A stretch of 64,000 bases of DNA from Neospora caninum Liverpool (GCF_000208865.1 NC_018390.1:1350790-1414789), one strand, 5' to 3'; positions 10,301-23,085 are shown, counted from the stretch's first letter. The notes: generated by a model not told the origin, from the letters alone. Translations and numbers: made by a program.

Positions 10301-13300
10301 CGACAAAACAACGCGGCCCCAACTCCGACGTGCTCAAGAAAACATCCTCTGGGCGGCAGGGAGCCTACACTGCCAAATGTTTCCATGGTGTGTCGAGGAA
10401 TCTGTCTGAAGCGCCGTCGCTGACTGCATCCCGAGCTGCTGTCGACGAAAACATACATACTGCACCAATCACAACCGTGTCTGCACAGACGGTTTTTTCC
10501 CAGGGGCCGCAGTGTTCACATGGTCAGACTTTTCCACTTCCTTCTGGAACGGGCGAGGAGAAATTGCAACAAGTGAGGGCTCGTGCCGCAGCGTCTACCC
10601 ACGGCCTGCTACTGGAGCTGGCTGCATTAGGCCCTAAGCAAGGGGTGTATGATAATGTCAGTGAGGTAGCGGAACCTTTCGAGGAAAACAGGAAGAAACA
10701 GAACATTCAATTTTCGAGCAATGTGCAGTCGCAAAATGCATATATCAAGTACACACAGCCAATCGCCGCTCTCGAAGCCGGACAGAATGGAGGCCAGCAA
10801 ACTGTTCCGCTGCAACTGAGCCGGCAAAGCACCCAACACGTGTTTGACCTACTTTCTCAACCACAAACGTACAGAAAGCACTGCTTCTTGAACACGCAGA
10901 ACGAACAGGGCCTGCTGCAATCCCAATATAAGAATGTGAATTTTCCTACTCAATCGTCTGGAGTATCCTGGGCTTTTCCCGCTGCACTTACGTCAGCACC
11001 GAAAAACGTATGCAAGCGTACTGGAACTCCGTGTCTTTGGACTGCGCCACCAACCCGCAGAGAATCCAGCACGTCGCAACGATCCACGGCGCACTCGTGG
11101 GGGCAGCCGTACCCGCTTGGTGTGCTTCCCATGTTGCCTTCACTGCCCTCGACACAGCCAATCTCGCAATCGCTGGAGCTCCGGGCTCCGCAGCGAGAGA
11201 TGACAACCGATGAACCGGATTCAGGGATACCCCGTTTCTCTGGACAAACAGAGCAGTATCCACGATTGCCCGAACACCAACTGTTTGATCTACGGGGAGA
11301 ACACATGAACCAGGACATGCCTCAAGCGCCTCTACTTCAACAGAAACAGACACAGGCGCCAGTTCTTAGTTCCGTAAGCGCCCAGGAGCCTCGGCAGCAT
11401 CAGGACGAGGAAACGCCAGTCGGCGCTTCGTGTCATGCACTCCTGATGCCGCTGAACTGTTTGGAGTCAATGTCTTCACCTGACCCTTCACTCCAAAATG
11501 CCGCGTGCTCATCATCTACGAATTCAAGAACCCAGGACCAGCATCTGCACTTACAGCTGCCTGCCGGGGACACTGAGACACCCCAGACACGCAGATCCCA
11601 AATATCATCTCAGCGACTGGAGTCTGCGAGCTATGCAGGAACACAGCACAACGGTGAACAAATCTCGGAGGACAGACACTGCACTTTTCGAACTTCCTTG
11701 CCGCCAGTGGGCTGCTGCAAGTTGGCAGCGCCTCAGACACCAGCATTTCAGAGCGAAGACCGAACGCTTGCAGTAACCGGAGTAAAAGAAGGCTGCATAC
11801 AACGGAGGGTTCAGGACAAGGGCAGCAATCGAACCGCAGCTCCAGGAGACTTCGAAGAACTTCCAGTTCCCGCGTCTCTTGAAACCTTTCCAGATCCGCA
11901 GGTCACCGCAGATATGCCCCTCCAAAGCCAGGGTCTGGCATCACGGCCGTCAGAACAACCAAGGCGTACGCGGCCTGAGGATTCTTACGGGTTCGACGCA
12001 ACGCTGAAGCCGTGGAATCCCCCACGAGACCACGAAGAGCATCGGGAGTTAGGCGCATCTGCCGTAGAAGGCGTGGCAAAGTGTTCTTCGGAACTAGAGA
12101 CACAAAGTGCGACTGTTCTGGCGGCTGCGAACGCGACACAAGTGCCAGAACAGACCAAAAATGAGACTTCCATGGAGAAGATAGAGAAAAATGCCATTGT
12201 CAGCAAGAACCGCCAGATACAATGGAGCCAATCAGAAAACACTGATATGCATGATGATAATAAATGCGACTGCAGACAGCCGGTGAGCATGCAGACAAGA
12301 TCAGAAACGCCAGGAGCGGATGCGCTTGAAGAACCGGAGCTGCGCGTGATCCAACACAGCTTCCCCGAGCGCTGGAGTGCGGAAAAAGCTTCAAATCTCC
12401 TCGTTGGGAGTGGATTCATGACAGATTCGCAGACTGTAAGAGACGAGAGGGTTGATGCTGTAGTCGGGACCTGCTGTGGCCATCAAGAAATACTTTCGAA
12501 TCAAACCGAACATGAGTATGCCAAAGTGCCAAAGGAACAGGGGCAGGCGGTAGAGAGCACACCAAGGGTGCATATAAGGGGACTGCAGACAGGAGGCTGC
12601 GGGGGTTCGTTCGAGAGTGCGAACGCTATGCATCTCCACCTTCCCAAACGGAGCCTTGTAGGCTGGGTCCCGGCGGACGTTTCTCTCGAGCACGGCAGTA
12701 GCGAGCAAGAAAGAGCAGTTGCCAAAGATGACACTTCACGGAAAGGGCCCTTGCCCGTCAGTCAGGAAACTGGGGAGCAACACTCAAGGGATCAAGAATA
12801 CCTTTACGGCATCACACAGGATGTTCTGCACTTCCCAGATGACGACGTAGGCCAGTCCCGAAACGGACATGCTCAGGTGTCGCTCAAGTCAACGAACTCG
12901 GAGGAAAAAGAACAAGATTGTGACCACCTCCTGGAACGATTCCGAGCGACTGAGCTAGGAGATAATGCGCAAGAACTGAGGGGCAGGAAAGTTGTCAGAC
13001 ACACGGAACGACAGAGACAGTGTACCGAGGAAGCAAGCATAGCACAGACAAGCCGCACCGCTGAAAGAAATGGAGAGAATCCCGTAGAGTTGCTCCTTGA
13101 CGCAAGTGCGTGTGATGTGGCGCCGTGCCAGAGTGTTTGGAAGACGGTTCCGTCGTTCTCGACATCAAACGCGCGGCATCAGGGGTGTGGCTCCATCTCT
13201 ACAAGACAAAGTCCCGTTGCCACAAGCACATGCCTGAACGAAACCAGCACTACACTGCTTTCCGGTTTTGCACCAGAACTCTGCCATATGGAAGACAGCA

Positions 13301-15234
13301 CGGCTCCTGGAGATGAGGCAGTTGCGGCTGATCTTCTCCCGCCCGGCGACGTACGTGGCCTGCCTGGGCCTGGAGACGCTGATTTACATGGGCACAACCA
13401 GACGGTGGAGCGGAAGCTTCTGCATGAAACAACCGAGACGCAGCAGACAGAATCAGTCGATAAAGGTGTTCTTTGGAGGTTTTCGAGTGCTGCTGAAACT
13501 GGTAAGACTCCTAGCAAAAACGCACTGGAAGCTGTTACCACTGACTTACACAGAGACCGTTTTCCGCAAGGCGGAGAGACGGCCACCAATGTGAACGCGG
13601 CCATGGACGGTAACATTCAAGCAAGATATGCACATGGGTTGGCAGAAGGAAACACAGGAAAACAAACTGTAAATCAGAGTAGGACTCTTGACGTACTAGG
13701 AATCCCGGAAGAACAGGTGTTCAAGGCAGAGGCCAGCGAGCCGTTGACACGGCCGCATACAGCGGAGAGTGAGCAGAACAAAGGGTGCCTGTTCGCAACA
13801 CAGGAGCCGCAGTGTCGACGTCCTAGTTCGCAGGACAACTCCTTTCCCGAGCAGACTCTTCTGCCTACGGTTCAAGAAGAAAACTCCGTAGGTTGGCTGA
13901 ATTTATTGACGAATGTGCTGCCCGGAGACGGCGGGGGAAAACCAGGCGGAATAGGCCAGGAAGCCATGAGCGAATCTGACCATGCGGTGCCCGAGAAAAA
14001 ACTACGGATGACAAGATCCTCAATATTGCCAACAGGATTGTCAGACGAGGCGCAGAGCTCCTGTGATGGGCCAGGAGAGCAGAAAACGGGAAGGAATGAC
14101 GGAGACAACGCAAACGTGTCTGACAGGCTTCCGGAAAGGGTATGGCGAAAGAAGTCTTGGGAAGAAGACACAGACCATCCAGCAACAGAACCCGATCAAA
14201 AGAAGCCCAAGCTGACGGCTGTAGCATCTGACATTTTTTCAGACCCTCGTAATTCACCGAGTGTTATCGCATCTTTGTATTCAGCGGCTGTTCCAGCTTC
14301 TCCACTGTCTTCGCCGCCTTCGGAGTCACGAACGCCTGGTCCGCTGAAGGGGATGATAATGGCATCGACGCAGGCGTTAGCCAGACGGGCGTCGCGAGAG
14401 GAGAACGCAAGGGGGAACGAGCGCGGTTCAAGCCACTCACTGGCAACCAAGAACTCTTTCGACAGCAACAGTACCTGCCAGGTACGACAACGATGCTTCC
14501 AAGACGCCATTGAGGAAGGGGACTCTCTCACGAAGAGCCTTTCTTCCGACAGACTCGACTGCAGTTGGACCATTAACAAAAAAGACGACGAATCTATGAC
14601 ATCTGGCCGAGAAAGAATCATGGACGATCCTCCGTCAGGCGAAGGTACGAGACAAAAACGCAGACAGAGGCAGATGAAGTTGATCCGCGTTCTGGATGAA
14701 GATACCAAAGAAAGTGAAGAGCATGTCGCCGCTAAGGTTTGCCCCCCATGTGCCGCTGAGCTTCATATTCACGGGCAAGAAAGATTAATTCGGCTGGTAG
14801 CGGGTGCTGGAAGAGGAACCCGGGGACGAGGGCGCATACGTTGGAATGCAAAATCAAAGTGCTCTTTAATTTCGGCTCCTCAACAAAGCAGAGGAAGAGG
14901 GAGAAGTATACGAAAACGCTTCTTTCTTAGCAGGAAAGACAGTGAAGGAGACGCCTTGACCAAGGCGGAGGTTTGCGTAGACCAACAAATCAAATCCCAG
15001 GACGCTAGCACCCCCCAAAAAGACACACAGAAGGAAGAAGGAACGGGAACAGAGCGATGCGACTCGCGAGAAGAGGAAGAGAACGTCGACGATCATCAGA
15101 TGGGAAAAGAAGATGATGGACAGGAGAACAAAGAAAGTGAGCGGCAACCTGGAGGAACATCCTTGTGGATCAACCGACTAAGGTCCCTTGCCAGCAGAGA
15201 ATCCGAAAGTCATCAGCAGCCCAGTCGGCATTAG
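4373..15234 (+). CDS. Large multi-exon protein (about 2,580 residues) with a PHD-like zinc finger and a long disordered tail
   Basis: A phase-consistent chain of 14 exons was assembled: 4373-4768, 5136-5193, 5289-5428, 5714-5903, 6091-6479, 6682-6768, 6909-7059, 7116-7307, 7567-7618, 7694-7854, 7958-8168, 8871-9040, 9096-9366, about 9963-15234. The total is 7,740 bases. Exons 2-3, 9-10 and the acceptor of exon 14 are the least certain. The N-terminal 600 residues are helix-rich (for example VVRLCKQILEVLTLAS and AYKLAVHTFEAIASLF). Exon 11 encodes the second half of a C4HC3 finger, LCSSCGAPFHAHC followed by SWNCHTC. The first CxxC pair is not visible. A basic stretch follows. The last exon (about 1,757 codons, no intron) is Gln/Ser/Glu-rich and disordered, with RGRGR-type basic clusters near the C-terminus. 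PHD fingers usually read histone H3 tails, so a nuclear chromatin role is inferred. An extra 5' exon is possible. Confidence 0.6.
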
Positions 15235-16646
15235 TTTCAGGGATTTATAATCTCACGAGACCTTCTTGTGCTTTTAGGTGAAGTTGGCTTTTCGTGTCGC
15301 ATTTTGGTCAGGGTCTTTCGAGTACGTTTTATACGTGTGAGTGTCTTGTTCGAGAGATGGCGCGTCTGATTGGGCCCCAAAATATATTCAGAAGCTCCCC
15401 TTGGGGGAGTCTGTTCGCTTGGACGTTGTAGCCGTACTATTGTCTTTCGACTGAACAGCGTACGATTTGCACAGCGAGTGAACCCATACCGCCTTTCTTC
15501 AATCGCCTCGCCCGTTAGTCAGTTCGCCTAGTTGATTGACTGTAACGGTGGCAACCAGGGCGGACCCTGTGATTCACGCCTTAACCTTATGTTTTTATGG
15601 AAAACCAATCACATAGTTGACAGCTGTGATCAATAGTAAACCCCAGTCTGGAAAAATTCCAGCTCTTGTGTGCTCCGGTGTTCTTGCATTAACGCACGTC
15701 AAATCTCGGCAACACGGTGCTTCTGCGGTCTACATTAACTCTGAAACACTTGCCGCACGAAGTCTCCGCACAACGTGAAACTATAGCGTTTTGGCGTCTA
15801 AAATGGACATATCGCTACAATGAGGGCACGGCAATTTTCGACATGTACAAATACCGAGCTCCTTGCTATACTTTCTATTGTGCTGATGATTGTCAAAGGC
15901 CTTCGCGAAAGCAGCCCAGGCTCGAAGCTGCTCAGCTGTGAATATCTGGGTATTATTCTTTCCTCCCTGAGAAACACGAAGACAAAAGGAGTCCTCTCAG
16001 CACATCACACATTGACCTGTCCCCTGTACGGTGTCCGGCTGCGTGTTGCACTCCTCTTTCTTCCTCTGTATACAATTTAGAAACTGTTAACGCAGGTGCA
16101 GCCCTCGCTCGGAGAGAGCTCTGAACTAAAAACTATTTTGAACTAGAAAATTTTTAGCAGCTGCCGTAACTATCGGGGATACCGCTGAGGACTGCAGTAA
16201 CACCGACAGACGGGTATCTTGCGAAAGATTGAATGCTCGTGCTGTTCATTTCCATTGCCTGTCCCCATAGTGGAAACATCGAGAGAAACATGATTGACAT
16301 GGAGATGGTTTTGCCTTTGTTTTTCTTTACATTGTCAAGAAGCAGCTTTGTTGCCGGCGGAGCATATGTGGAAACAAGACACGCTGCGCGCAGCCCATCT
16401 CTTCGCAACACTGTAGAAACGCAAATCGATGTAGCCCTCCAAAAGTCATGGCACCCGTAAACAAGAACAATGGGCCATCGAGCAGAGGATGCAGAAATAT
16501 ACGTTTCCACGGCCAAAGATAAGAGCACGAAGTTTCCACCATTCCCTCTTTTCTTCTGGTCTTCATGTTTACTGAGTGCCTTTTGGGGGAAGCAGCATGC
16601 TTTGCGCTTGGTTGACGCCTCCATCTCTTCTTTCTCAGGATCACCC
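15235..16646. other. Convergent intergenic region
   Basis: The gap lies between the stop of the PHD-like gene and the stop of the minus-strand EGF gene. Only short ORFs without coding character are present. It probably holds both 3' UTRs. Confidence 0.5.
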
Positions 16647-17558
16647 TCAAATGGCACCGGCGACCTGAGCGCCAGCCCGTAGTCGGCCGATAGTCCTAAT
16701 GTATTTGGAGCATGTTTCAGCGCACACAGTATAGCAACACCAGACGAGGGCAATAATGCTGATGGCGAAAATGATCCACCAGACAATCATCTCACCACTT
16801 GATAACGTCAGGGCGAGATTAGCCACACCTCGATGCTGTTGCTGAGAACAGGGTGGACCCATAAGAACTTCGCTCTCCCCCCACTTTACGATGGTCGAGG
16901 TAGCACCTTGTGGGACCTCCCATCCGTCTTCGCAGACACAAGTCACAGTCCCGCTACTCTTCCCAGGCGCAAAAGTGCAGGATCCATGCGCACATGGATT
17001 ACTGCTCGCGCTGCTGCAAGGGTTGCTCTGGATTTCGCAGTTACTTCCCGTATAGAAATCGCCGCATGTGCATGAGTAGTACGGAGGCACGCTACTGTCT
17101 GTACACGTGCCAAGCCCACACAATGCTGTTTGACAGTCGAGTCCAGATTCCGATTTCACTCCGCAGTCTTTTGTACAAAGCGTCATCGTCTGATCGCAGT
17201 GTGCTCCCGTCCAAGGCAACTCGCAAACGCAAACCTCCAACCCATTGTGTGCGAAGCAACTCCCATTATTGCACACTGTCGTCGTCGTCGCGTCGCACGC
17301 AGCTGCTCGAGTCGGCAGCGGACGAACAAGGCACAGTAACGCAACAAGACATGTGCACAAGAGAAGAAGACGAGGTGTCAAACGAACGAACGACAGAACG
17401 GGAGTGCAACGCGTGACAACCACCGTCTTTCTACCTGTTACGCTGCACTGCAACCGAGAACTTGTGATCCAACAAAAGCAGGCAAAGCACCACGTGCTTT
17501 TCATTGTCATGGGCGGACGTATATGACGTGGACGTACACGATGCTGCGATATACACAT
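16647..17558 (-). CDS. Secreted three-EGF, single-transmembrane protein (microneme-protein type)
   Basis: This is an uninterrupted 303-codon frame starting at an ATG at 17558, with alternative ATGs at residues 17 and 19. A strong hydrophobic core at residues 63-78 (RLLLLCTCLVALLCLV) followed by PTRAAA looks like a recessed signal peptide. Three EGF-like modules follow at about 88-121, 128-174 and 181-211, each with six-Cys spacing and endings such as CVCELPWTGAHC and CTCGDFYTGSNC. A transmembrane helix spans about 258-275 and leaves a 28-residue tail. This architecture is that of transmembrane microneme proteins (MIC6/7/8/9/12 group) that escort adhesins to the parasite surface and are trimmed by rhomboid proteases. 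I cannot assign a specific MIC number. The tail lacks an obvious acidic sorting motif, so another cell-surface role is possible. Confidence 0.72.
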   Translation of the reverse strand: MCISQHRVRPRHIRPPMTMKSTWCFACFCWITSSRLQCSVTGRKTVVVTRCTPVLSFVRLTPRLLLLCTCLVALLCLVRPLPTRAAACDATTTTVCNNGSCFAHNGLEVCVCELPWTGAHCDQTMTLCTKDCGVKSESGLDCQTALCGLGTCTDSSVPPYYSCTCGDFYTGSNCEIQSNPCSSASSNPCAHGSCTFAPGKSSGTVTCVCEDGWEVPQGATSTIVKWGESEVLMGPPCSQQQHRGVANLALTLSSGEMIVWWIIFAISIIALVWCCYTVCAETCSKYIRTIGRLRAGAQVAGAI

Positions 17559-19311
17559 ACACCCGAGTGTACATGAGAACCTATTTTTCTATTTATATAT
17601 TTGTGCAGGCGGATACGTACAAAATAGACGGGTGCAACGCACGAAGCCCAGCTGAAGTCTGGTGACCTGATGCGAATGCCACTTCTCCGGCGGGCGGAAC
17701 ATAAAATGAAACCGTCCACTGCCCCTAAAACAGTTCAGCCTCAAGCGATAAATGCAAAAACGGAGCGGCACAGTTGGAGCTCACAGGTATCGACATTCAA
17801 CGAGAGTTGAACTCGACAATCGCATGACTCATGAGTTCTCTGGTAGAAACTGAGGGCACTTAACGGTAAGGACAGGGAAAGTACGGATACAGAAGCTACG
17901 AGGGATACAGAGGGGGTGGGGAAAGACCGTGTGGAAAACAGAGAGAGCAGGAAAAAAGCTACACGAAAAGGGAAAGGCACAAAGCCAGAAAAGGCAACAC
18001 ATATACGCAGCAACTGGTTGAAAGGCTGACACGCATCCCTGGAAATCAAGGCGCCTTAGATTCGAACTGAGCAACGCAGATGTAGTCGGACGAGCGAAAG
18101 CGGCGCGCCGCAAGTCATCAGGTAACTCGGGAAAGAGCGCCAGCTCCGAAGAAGTTAAAACAGGAACTGGAATACAGGCAACGGGAGCACTGAGGGGCGG
18201 GCCAGGCGCAGGAAGCGGCGTCCTGGTACCGATACCTCGCCCGCCATCCGGAGTCAATAACGTAGCGTTGAACCTAAAGCGAAGAAACCAGCACGTAATT
18301 TCGTATTCCGGAATGGGTTAACCAAAACAGGTGAAGCGAAATCAGTGAGGTATTTGCGGCGACAAACTCCGTCGCCTCACTTGAATGCTGCATAGTTGCG
18401 GCCGCAATAACTCTTAAGTACTTCCATTTCCTGCCTGATACTTCATCCACGCCGAGACAAGAAAGAAATGAAGGGGTTCTTCTGCGTGACACAGTCCCAT
18501 TCCAGCCCCGCAGCTACCCCAGCGACTCCAGAGGCCGCCTCGCCAGCTCGTCCAGTGAGCACAGAATCCTTGTAGCTATATTGGTCGAACTCGGCCTCAT
18601 GCAGCAAGAAGACCAAACATTTGCCGGTGACTTCTCGTTGCTGGACACTCACACAATCAGAAATACCAAAAATGTAAGGGAAAGAAGGACGTGGAAACCG
18701 AACAAGTTCACGGCCTACAGACCGGAGGAGATTTTAGCATGCTCGTATGGAGTGAATTACAGATGTCCACCTGCTTTGCTTTCCTGCCTAGAGCCTTCCT
18801 CGCTGCATGATAAAAGACATTTTCACACAGGCGAGCCTTGTAAATGTAATCCGACTGCAACTGCGTAGTGCCAAGTCCGAAAACTCTTCAGGGACAAGCA
18901 AGACACTGGCAGGGAGTACCCGTACTAGGCAGCCACAGACCTGCTAGAACCGTAAGCAATCGATGTGTCTAGCGCAGGCCGTCCAAAACAGGGTTCTCGA
19001 AACTCGGCACACAGCCACAGCAAAAGAGAAATCAACCAGAAAACTCCCGAGCGGTTTCACGAGGAATGCCAAAAGAACCAACGTGATATACCGCGCTAGG
19101 TGGCGGTCCACGCTAGTTCAACGTCCACAGGTCTTGCAGCGAGGCGTTGCTTTAGAGCGAGATGAGGAAAGGCATGTGCCAAGGAGCATGCTTTGCCCTG
19201 AAAGTGAGCGGAAAACCCCTCAGGCAAATCGCGAGGACTTGAAAAAAGGCTACGACGAATTTTTGCGCTTTTTCGACCGTTTTCGTGTTCGCTCCTGTTT
19301 TCCGACGGTTT

Positions 19312-19319
19312 TGCATGCA
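19312..19319. promoter_or_regulatory. TGCATGCA palindrome
   Basis: This is an eight-base palindrome containing the TGCATGC core, an ApiAP2-type motif known from coccidian promoters. No gene start is close, so its role here is unknown. Confidence 0.25.
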
Positions 19320-19330
19320 CACGCGTGAGA

Positions 19331-19358
19331 GGGCGCGGGCGGGGGGGTAGGGGGGGGG
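19331..19358 (+). repeat. Guanine-rich run (G-quadruplex candidate)
   Basis: The plus strand carries runs GGG, GGG, then seven and eight consecutive G separated by one to three bases. Such a run could fold into a quadruplex on the plus strand. It is intergenic. Confidence 0.45.
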
Positions 19359-21680
19359 CTCAACGAAACACGAATTGCCGACGAGTTTTTTGCATTCGTT
19401 TCGCGAGGTAGACGGTAAACAGAAAAAAGACAACACCCGCGTGTTGTTAGGATATCATCCTATGCGTAAAAACTTGACGACCATTACCACTGTTTAGTCG
19501 GGGTCGGGGCGTACGTACCAGTCATTCCATTGCTTCTACGGTGCGACGAGACTCTCCTTAGTGGCTCGGCTTCTGCGTTCGTATGAACGAAAGGATACTG
19601 CATGATAATTCATACAGATAATGCCCTCTAGGTGCCCCGCTGGCCTGTGCGGAATTTTATTGTCAGTGACTACTAATGTTGGTAGCTCAACAGGCACGGG
19701 GTCGAGGGCGCATTAATGCGTGTAAGCTAATCTACCCCAGTGTCACTACAATAATCCAAGCAGCGTTCCGAATCTCGCTGTTGCTGGGTAATGCGATTGG
19801 GTGTTGAGAAAAAGGTCTGAAGCAAAAGGCACGCATCGTCTTGGTGTTGCCTTTTTCCATCCGAACAAACGTAGATTCGCGCACGGATGCGACAAAGTGA
19901 CATTTCCGGTCTCCACGAAGCTGTATAGATGTACAGTAATGTATCTCTCTTGCGCCGTGAACATGTGTGGTACTGCCCCACGAGTGCAGTAGAACACCGA
20001 GATAAGCTATTCGTCGAGAGAGAAGGTTTTATCTTCCTGTTGTTGCTTCAGTGTTTTGCTGGCAGCATGGTGTGAACGTCTACACTTGTTTCCTCGCACG
20101 GGAATGAAAACACCCCCATTCTTCTGACCACTAACAAATTCTCTCCCTCTTCTGTGAGAGAAAGCGCTAGGCTCCTGTCATGCACGCTTGGTGACCTCGA
20201 CTGTGCCCCTCAAAAGCCTCACCCGTTACCACCCGGTAAAGACAATGCATCGCAGACTCGCTATGAGTACACACTTTTTTCTCCCTTCTGGTGTGGCAGG
20301 GAATGAGGTGGTGGTCGCGGCAACAGGAAGATGTTAGAAACAGACTCCCTGAGCGCGAACGTTGGAAATCTTTCCCGTCTGATCATTGATGAATAGCAAC
20401 AGCGTGCTGGGACAGGAAATCACCAAAACGAAATTCTACCTCAGACAAGCTTGCCCTCTAATACATCTCTTTCAACGTCTTTTTATGGACTTGAAGGAAG
20501 AGAGACACAAAACCAAAGGCGCACTAGAAAATTGAGTTTTTCTGCCGCACATTATGAAACACAGTCTCTACGACAGTCACCGTCTAAATTCTTCAGCAGC
20601 GCAGGTGTCCTCCCCTTCGGGCGTTCTCCTCTTCCTCAAGGAAAAACACCGAAGGGTCGAAGGGTTTTCCTTCGAGTTTAACTGCTGTCTTGACCACTAC
20701 CGTGTGTGTCAGTAGTCACGCTCTCTATGACCGCTGTGTCTTGTAGGCATAGAACGCTGGGTGTTGTGTGGCCTACCGATCTCCATGACAGAACAGAAAC
20801 AGATTCCGCCGATCCAGATAAGTCGTCAGCAAAAAAGACAAATACTTCTAAGCACCCGTTTTCGCTGACGGCGGACCACTGCTGCGAAAGAGTCTATGTA
20901 AGTGCGAGGTGTACTAACTCATTTTCCGTACCCTCATTCTGGAATCCGCCAGTTGGTTTATATGTTCTTGGTCAGCATAATTCCTGTGGACTGGAATAAG
21001 TTTTGAATACAGAGGTGAACAACCGTTTTTACGATACAGGGTTCATATCAAATACCTCCCACAAAGTCGCCTGCTCTCTTGGCAAGGACAGGGGCTACAA
21101 ACGACACGCGGTTGTAAGAATGCACACCTGCAAATGAGAATATGCTCCACATTTGAAACGCGTGATACCTGACATAGGGGCAATACGATACAGCAAGCAA
21201 AACTATTTAGCTTTCGTTGTCGATGTGCACGCTGGATGAGTCCACTGTAGTCGCGTCGAAGTCACCCTCCGTTGACACGGCGGATCCTTGCAAGACTGCT
21301 TTTGTCGCGGATGGAGGATACTCCTGCATTCAGAGAAAAAAGGAAGGACAGCAACCCAGAGGGAGCCTATTACGGTGTCGCGGCCGTTTAGGGCACGACA
21401 CATGGGTAGCTGCCGAGGACTAGTTCGGCGCTCCTGTCGGCTCTCTGCGTGTTAACAAGATGATAATCCCATGCAACTCATAGCCTCCCTGCTCGTGGAG
21501 CGGCGTGCGGGGAACGGTAACCCCACTTACATCTACTGCTGAAGACCACTCTCCCTCTTACACAGCGAACAGTAACTTTCTTATACATATACTGTGTGGA
21601 ATATGAAGTGTCTAGGCACTTGATTGCACGACATATTTGCTCAGAACGAAGGACCACCAGAGTTACGAGACCTGCTGACG

Positions 21681-23085
21681 TTACTCTATTACCTCATGGG
21701 GGTTCGGAGTGGCGATGGCCTCCTTCCCATGTTTTGTCGTAGGCTCTTCGGAAAGCTCATAGGAGTGGCTTCCCGAGCTAGATGGTTGATGCGACTGTGT
21801 CAGTTTCGGCTCTAGTTTGAGCATTGCGGGGTCCAAAGTCCTGAAGATGACCAGCTGTTGTGCAATAATGTGGTTCAGCCAGTAAGTGACAAGTTGGGTC
21901 TGGAGTTCTGGGTTATCACTCGCGTTGTCCACTGCTTCTTTCATGTCTCTGTTGAATTTCATAAATTTAACTGCCAAGGAGTTTAGATTATTAACCTGCT
22001 GCTCCAAAAGGCCTTTCGTATCGGTGTCTCCTTTCCGAGCTTCGTCCACAAGGTACTGGATGATCACAGCGTTGAGGGCGGCGCCTCTGACAGCCTTCTT
22101 AATGAGAAATTCAATATCGCCTGTAGATTCTTCCTGGTGGACTCCAGCGTCTCTATCGACGTAGCTGTTGGAGCCTGAAAGTTGTGTCGAGTGCTCGATT
22201 GATTTTTTCGGTGTCTCCTCACGTGTGGCGTCAGCTTCGCTGGAGAAATCCAAGAGCTTCTCCTCCACTACCGCTGCAGAAATCTTGCTCCCTACGGTCT
22301 GTTCTTTGCCTCGTGACTGTCCATGCGAAACGTTTTTCGCCGGGGTCCCCCGGCGATGCTTTTCCTTGCCCAGTATGTTTTGCGTGTCATTTGTAGATTG
22401 CGTTTTGCCGATTGGGAAGAGTTTCGTATCTGCGGGACGCCTTTTGCGGGCCAGACTGCCGCGTTCTGGAACTCCGGCGTTTTTGGACAGAGCCGAGAGT
22501 CTCGTGTGGGCCTCATCTTCGCGAAGAACGTTCTTTCCTTCCCCAACTACCGATTTTGTCGCGTGCTCGCGTTTTCTATCTTTTTTGTGTGTGAATGCTT
22601 CTTCGTCGTGATGGTCGGTCGACTTTTCATTCTGTGAGAATAGCCCTTTTCTACCCAGTTTCCCCGAATAGGCCTGTTGTGCATGACCTCTCAGCCGGGG
22701 ATGCCGCGCTTTCCCTGTCTGCAGCTTCTTTGTTTTTCTGTCGAAGAGTTCCGCACCCTCCGAGAGACTCAGATCCTGATAGTGCGGAGCCTCCTCCGAC
22801 GCGTCTTTGGGCCCGGCCGGATAGTCCTCAGCCACGTCCGGTTCATCGGGAAGGGGAAACGTGGACGTGCTGTTAGCAGAAAGACTTTCTGGAATCGACA
22901 ATGTCGATGCTTGTTTTTCGATGGAAAACCGCTCTCCTCCTTCTGCCACAGAGCCGCCTGGTGAGTCTGTCGGTTCTTCTGCCACCGCGGGTCTCACAGG
23001 GGAAGCAGCTTGGACGACGCCTGTACGGAGACACACGCCGACATGCAGGAGATGCATGCAACACACACCAGGTATCAACCACGCT
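21681..23085 (-). CDS. Secreted, mostly disordered protein with helical C-terminal domain (dense-granule candidate)
   Basis: One long minus-strand frame ends with a TAA-to-stop at 21681. The frame opens at a TTG (23135), not an ATG. A good acceptor (gtgttttctgtag) ends at 23086, so the coding exon probably starts at 23085 and an unseen first exon supplies the ATG. Alternatively, ATG 23057 (residue 27 of the frame) is the start. A hydrophobic stretch (AWLIPGVCCMHLLHVGVC) ahead of GVVQA resembles a signal peptide. The next 290 residues are polar and Lys/Arg/Glu/Ser-rich, with a basic cluster LARKRRPADTK that could act as a nuclear localisation signal. The last 130 residues form a well-behaved amphipathic helical block (EFLIKKAVRGAALNAVIIQY, then TYWLNHIIAQQLVIFRTLDP). 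There is no TM segment. The layout fits a dense-granule or otherwise secreted coccidian protein, but I recognise no named family. Confidence 0.6.

Larger units (their letters stand above)
17559..21680. other. About 4.1 kb without a supportable gene
   Basis: It holds the 5' side of the EGF gene and the 3' side of the next minus-strand gene. ORFs here (for example 18963-19328, 20706-20999) are short and lack domains, splice-supported extensions or codon-like composition. A guanine-rich run and one TGCATGCA element are listed separately. Non-coding RNA genes cannot be excluded by eye. Confidence 0.5.

Noticed and set aside
13179..13616. Minus-strand ORFs inside the long exon
   Set aside because: They are Ser/Cys/Leu-rich antisense shadows of a Gln/Glu-rich coding exon.
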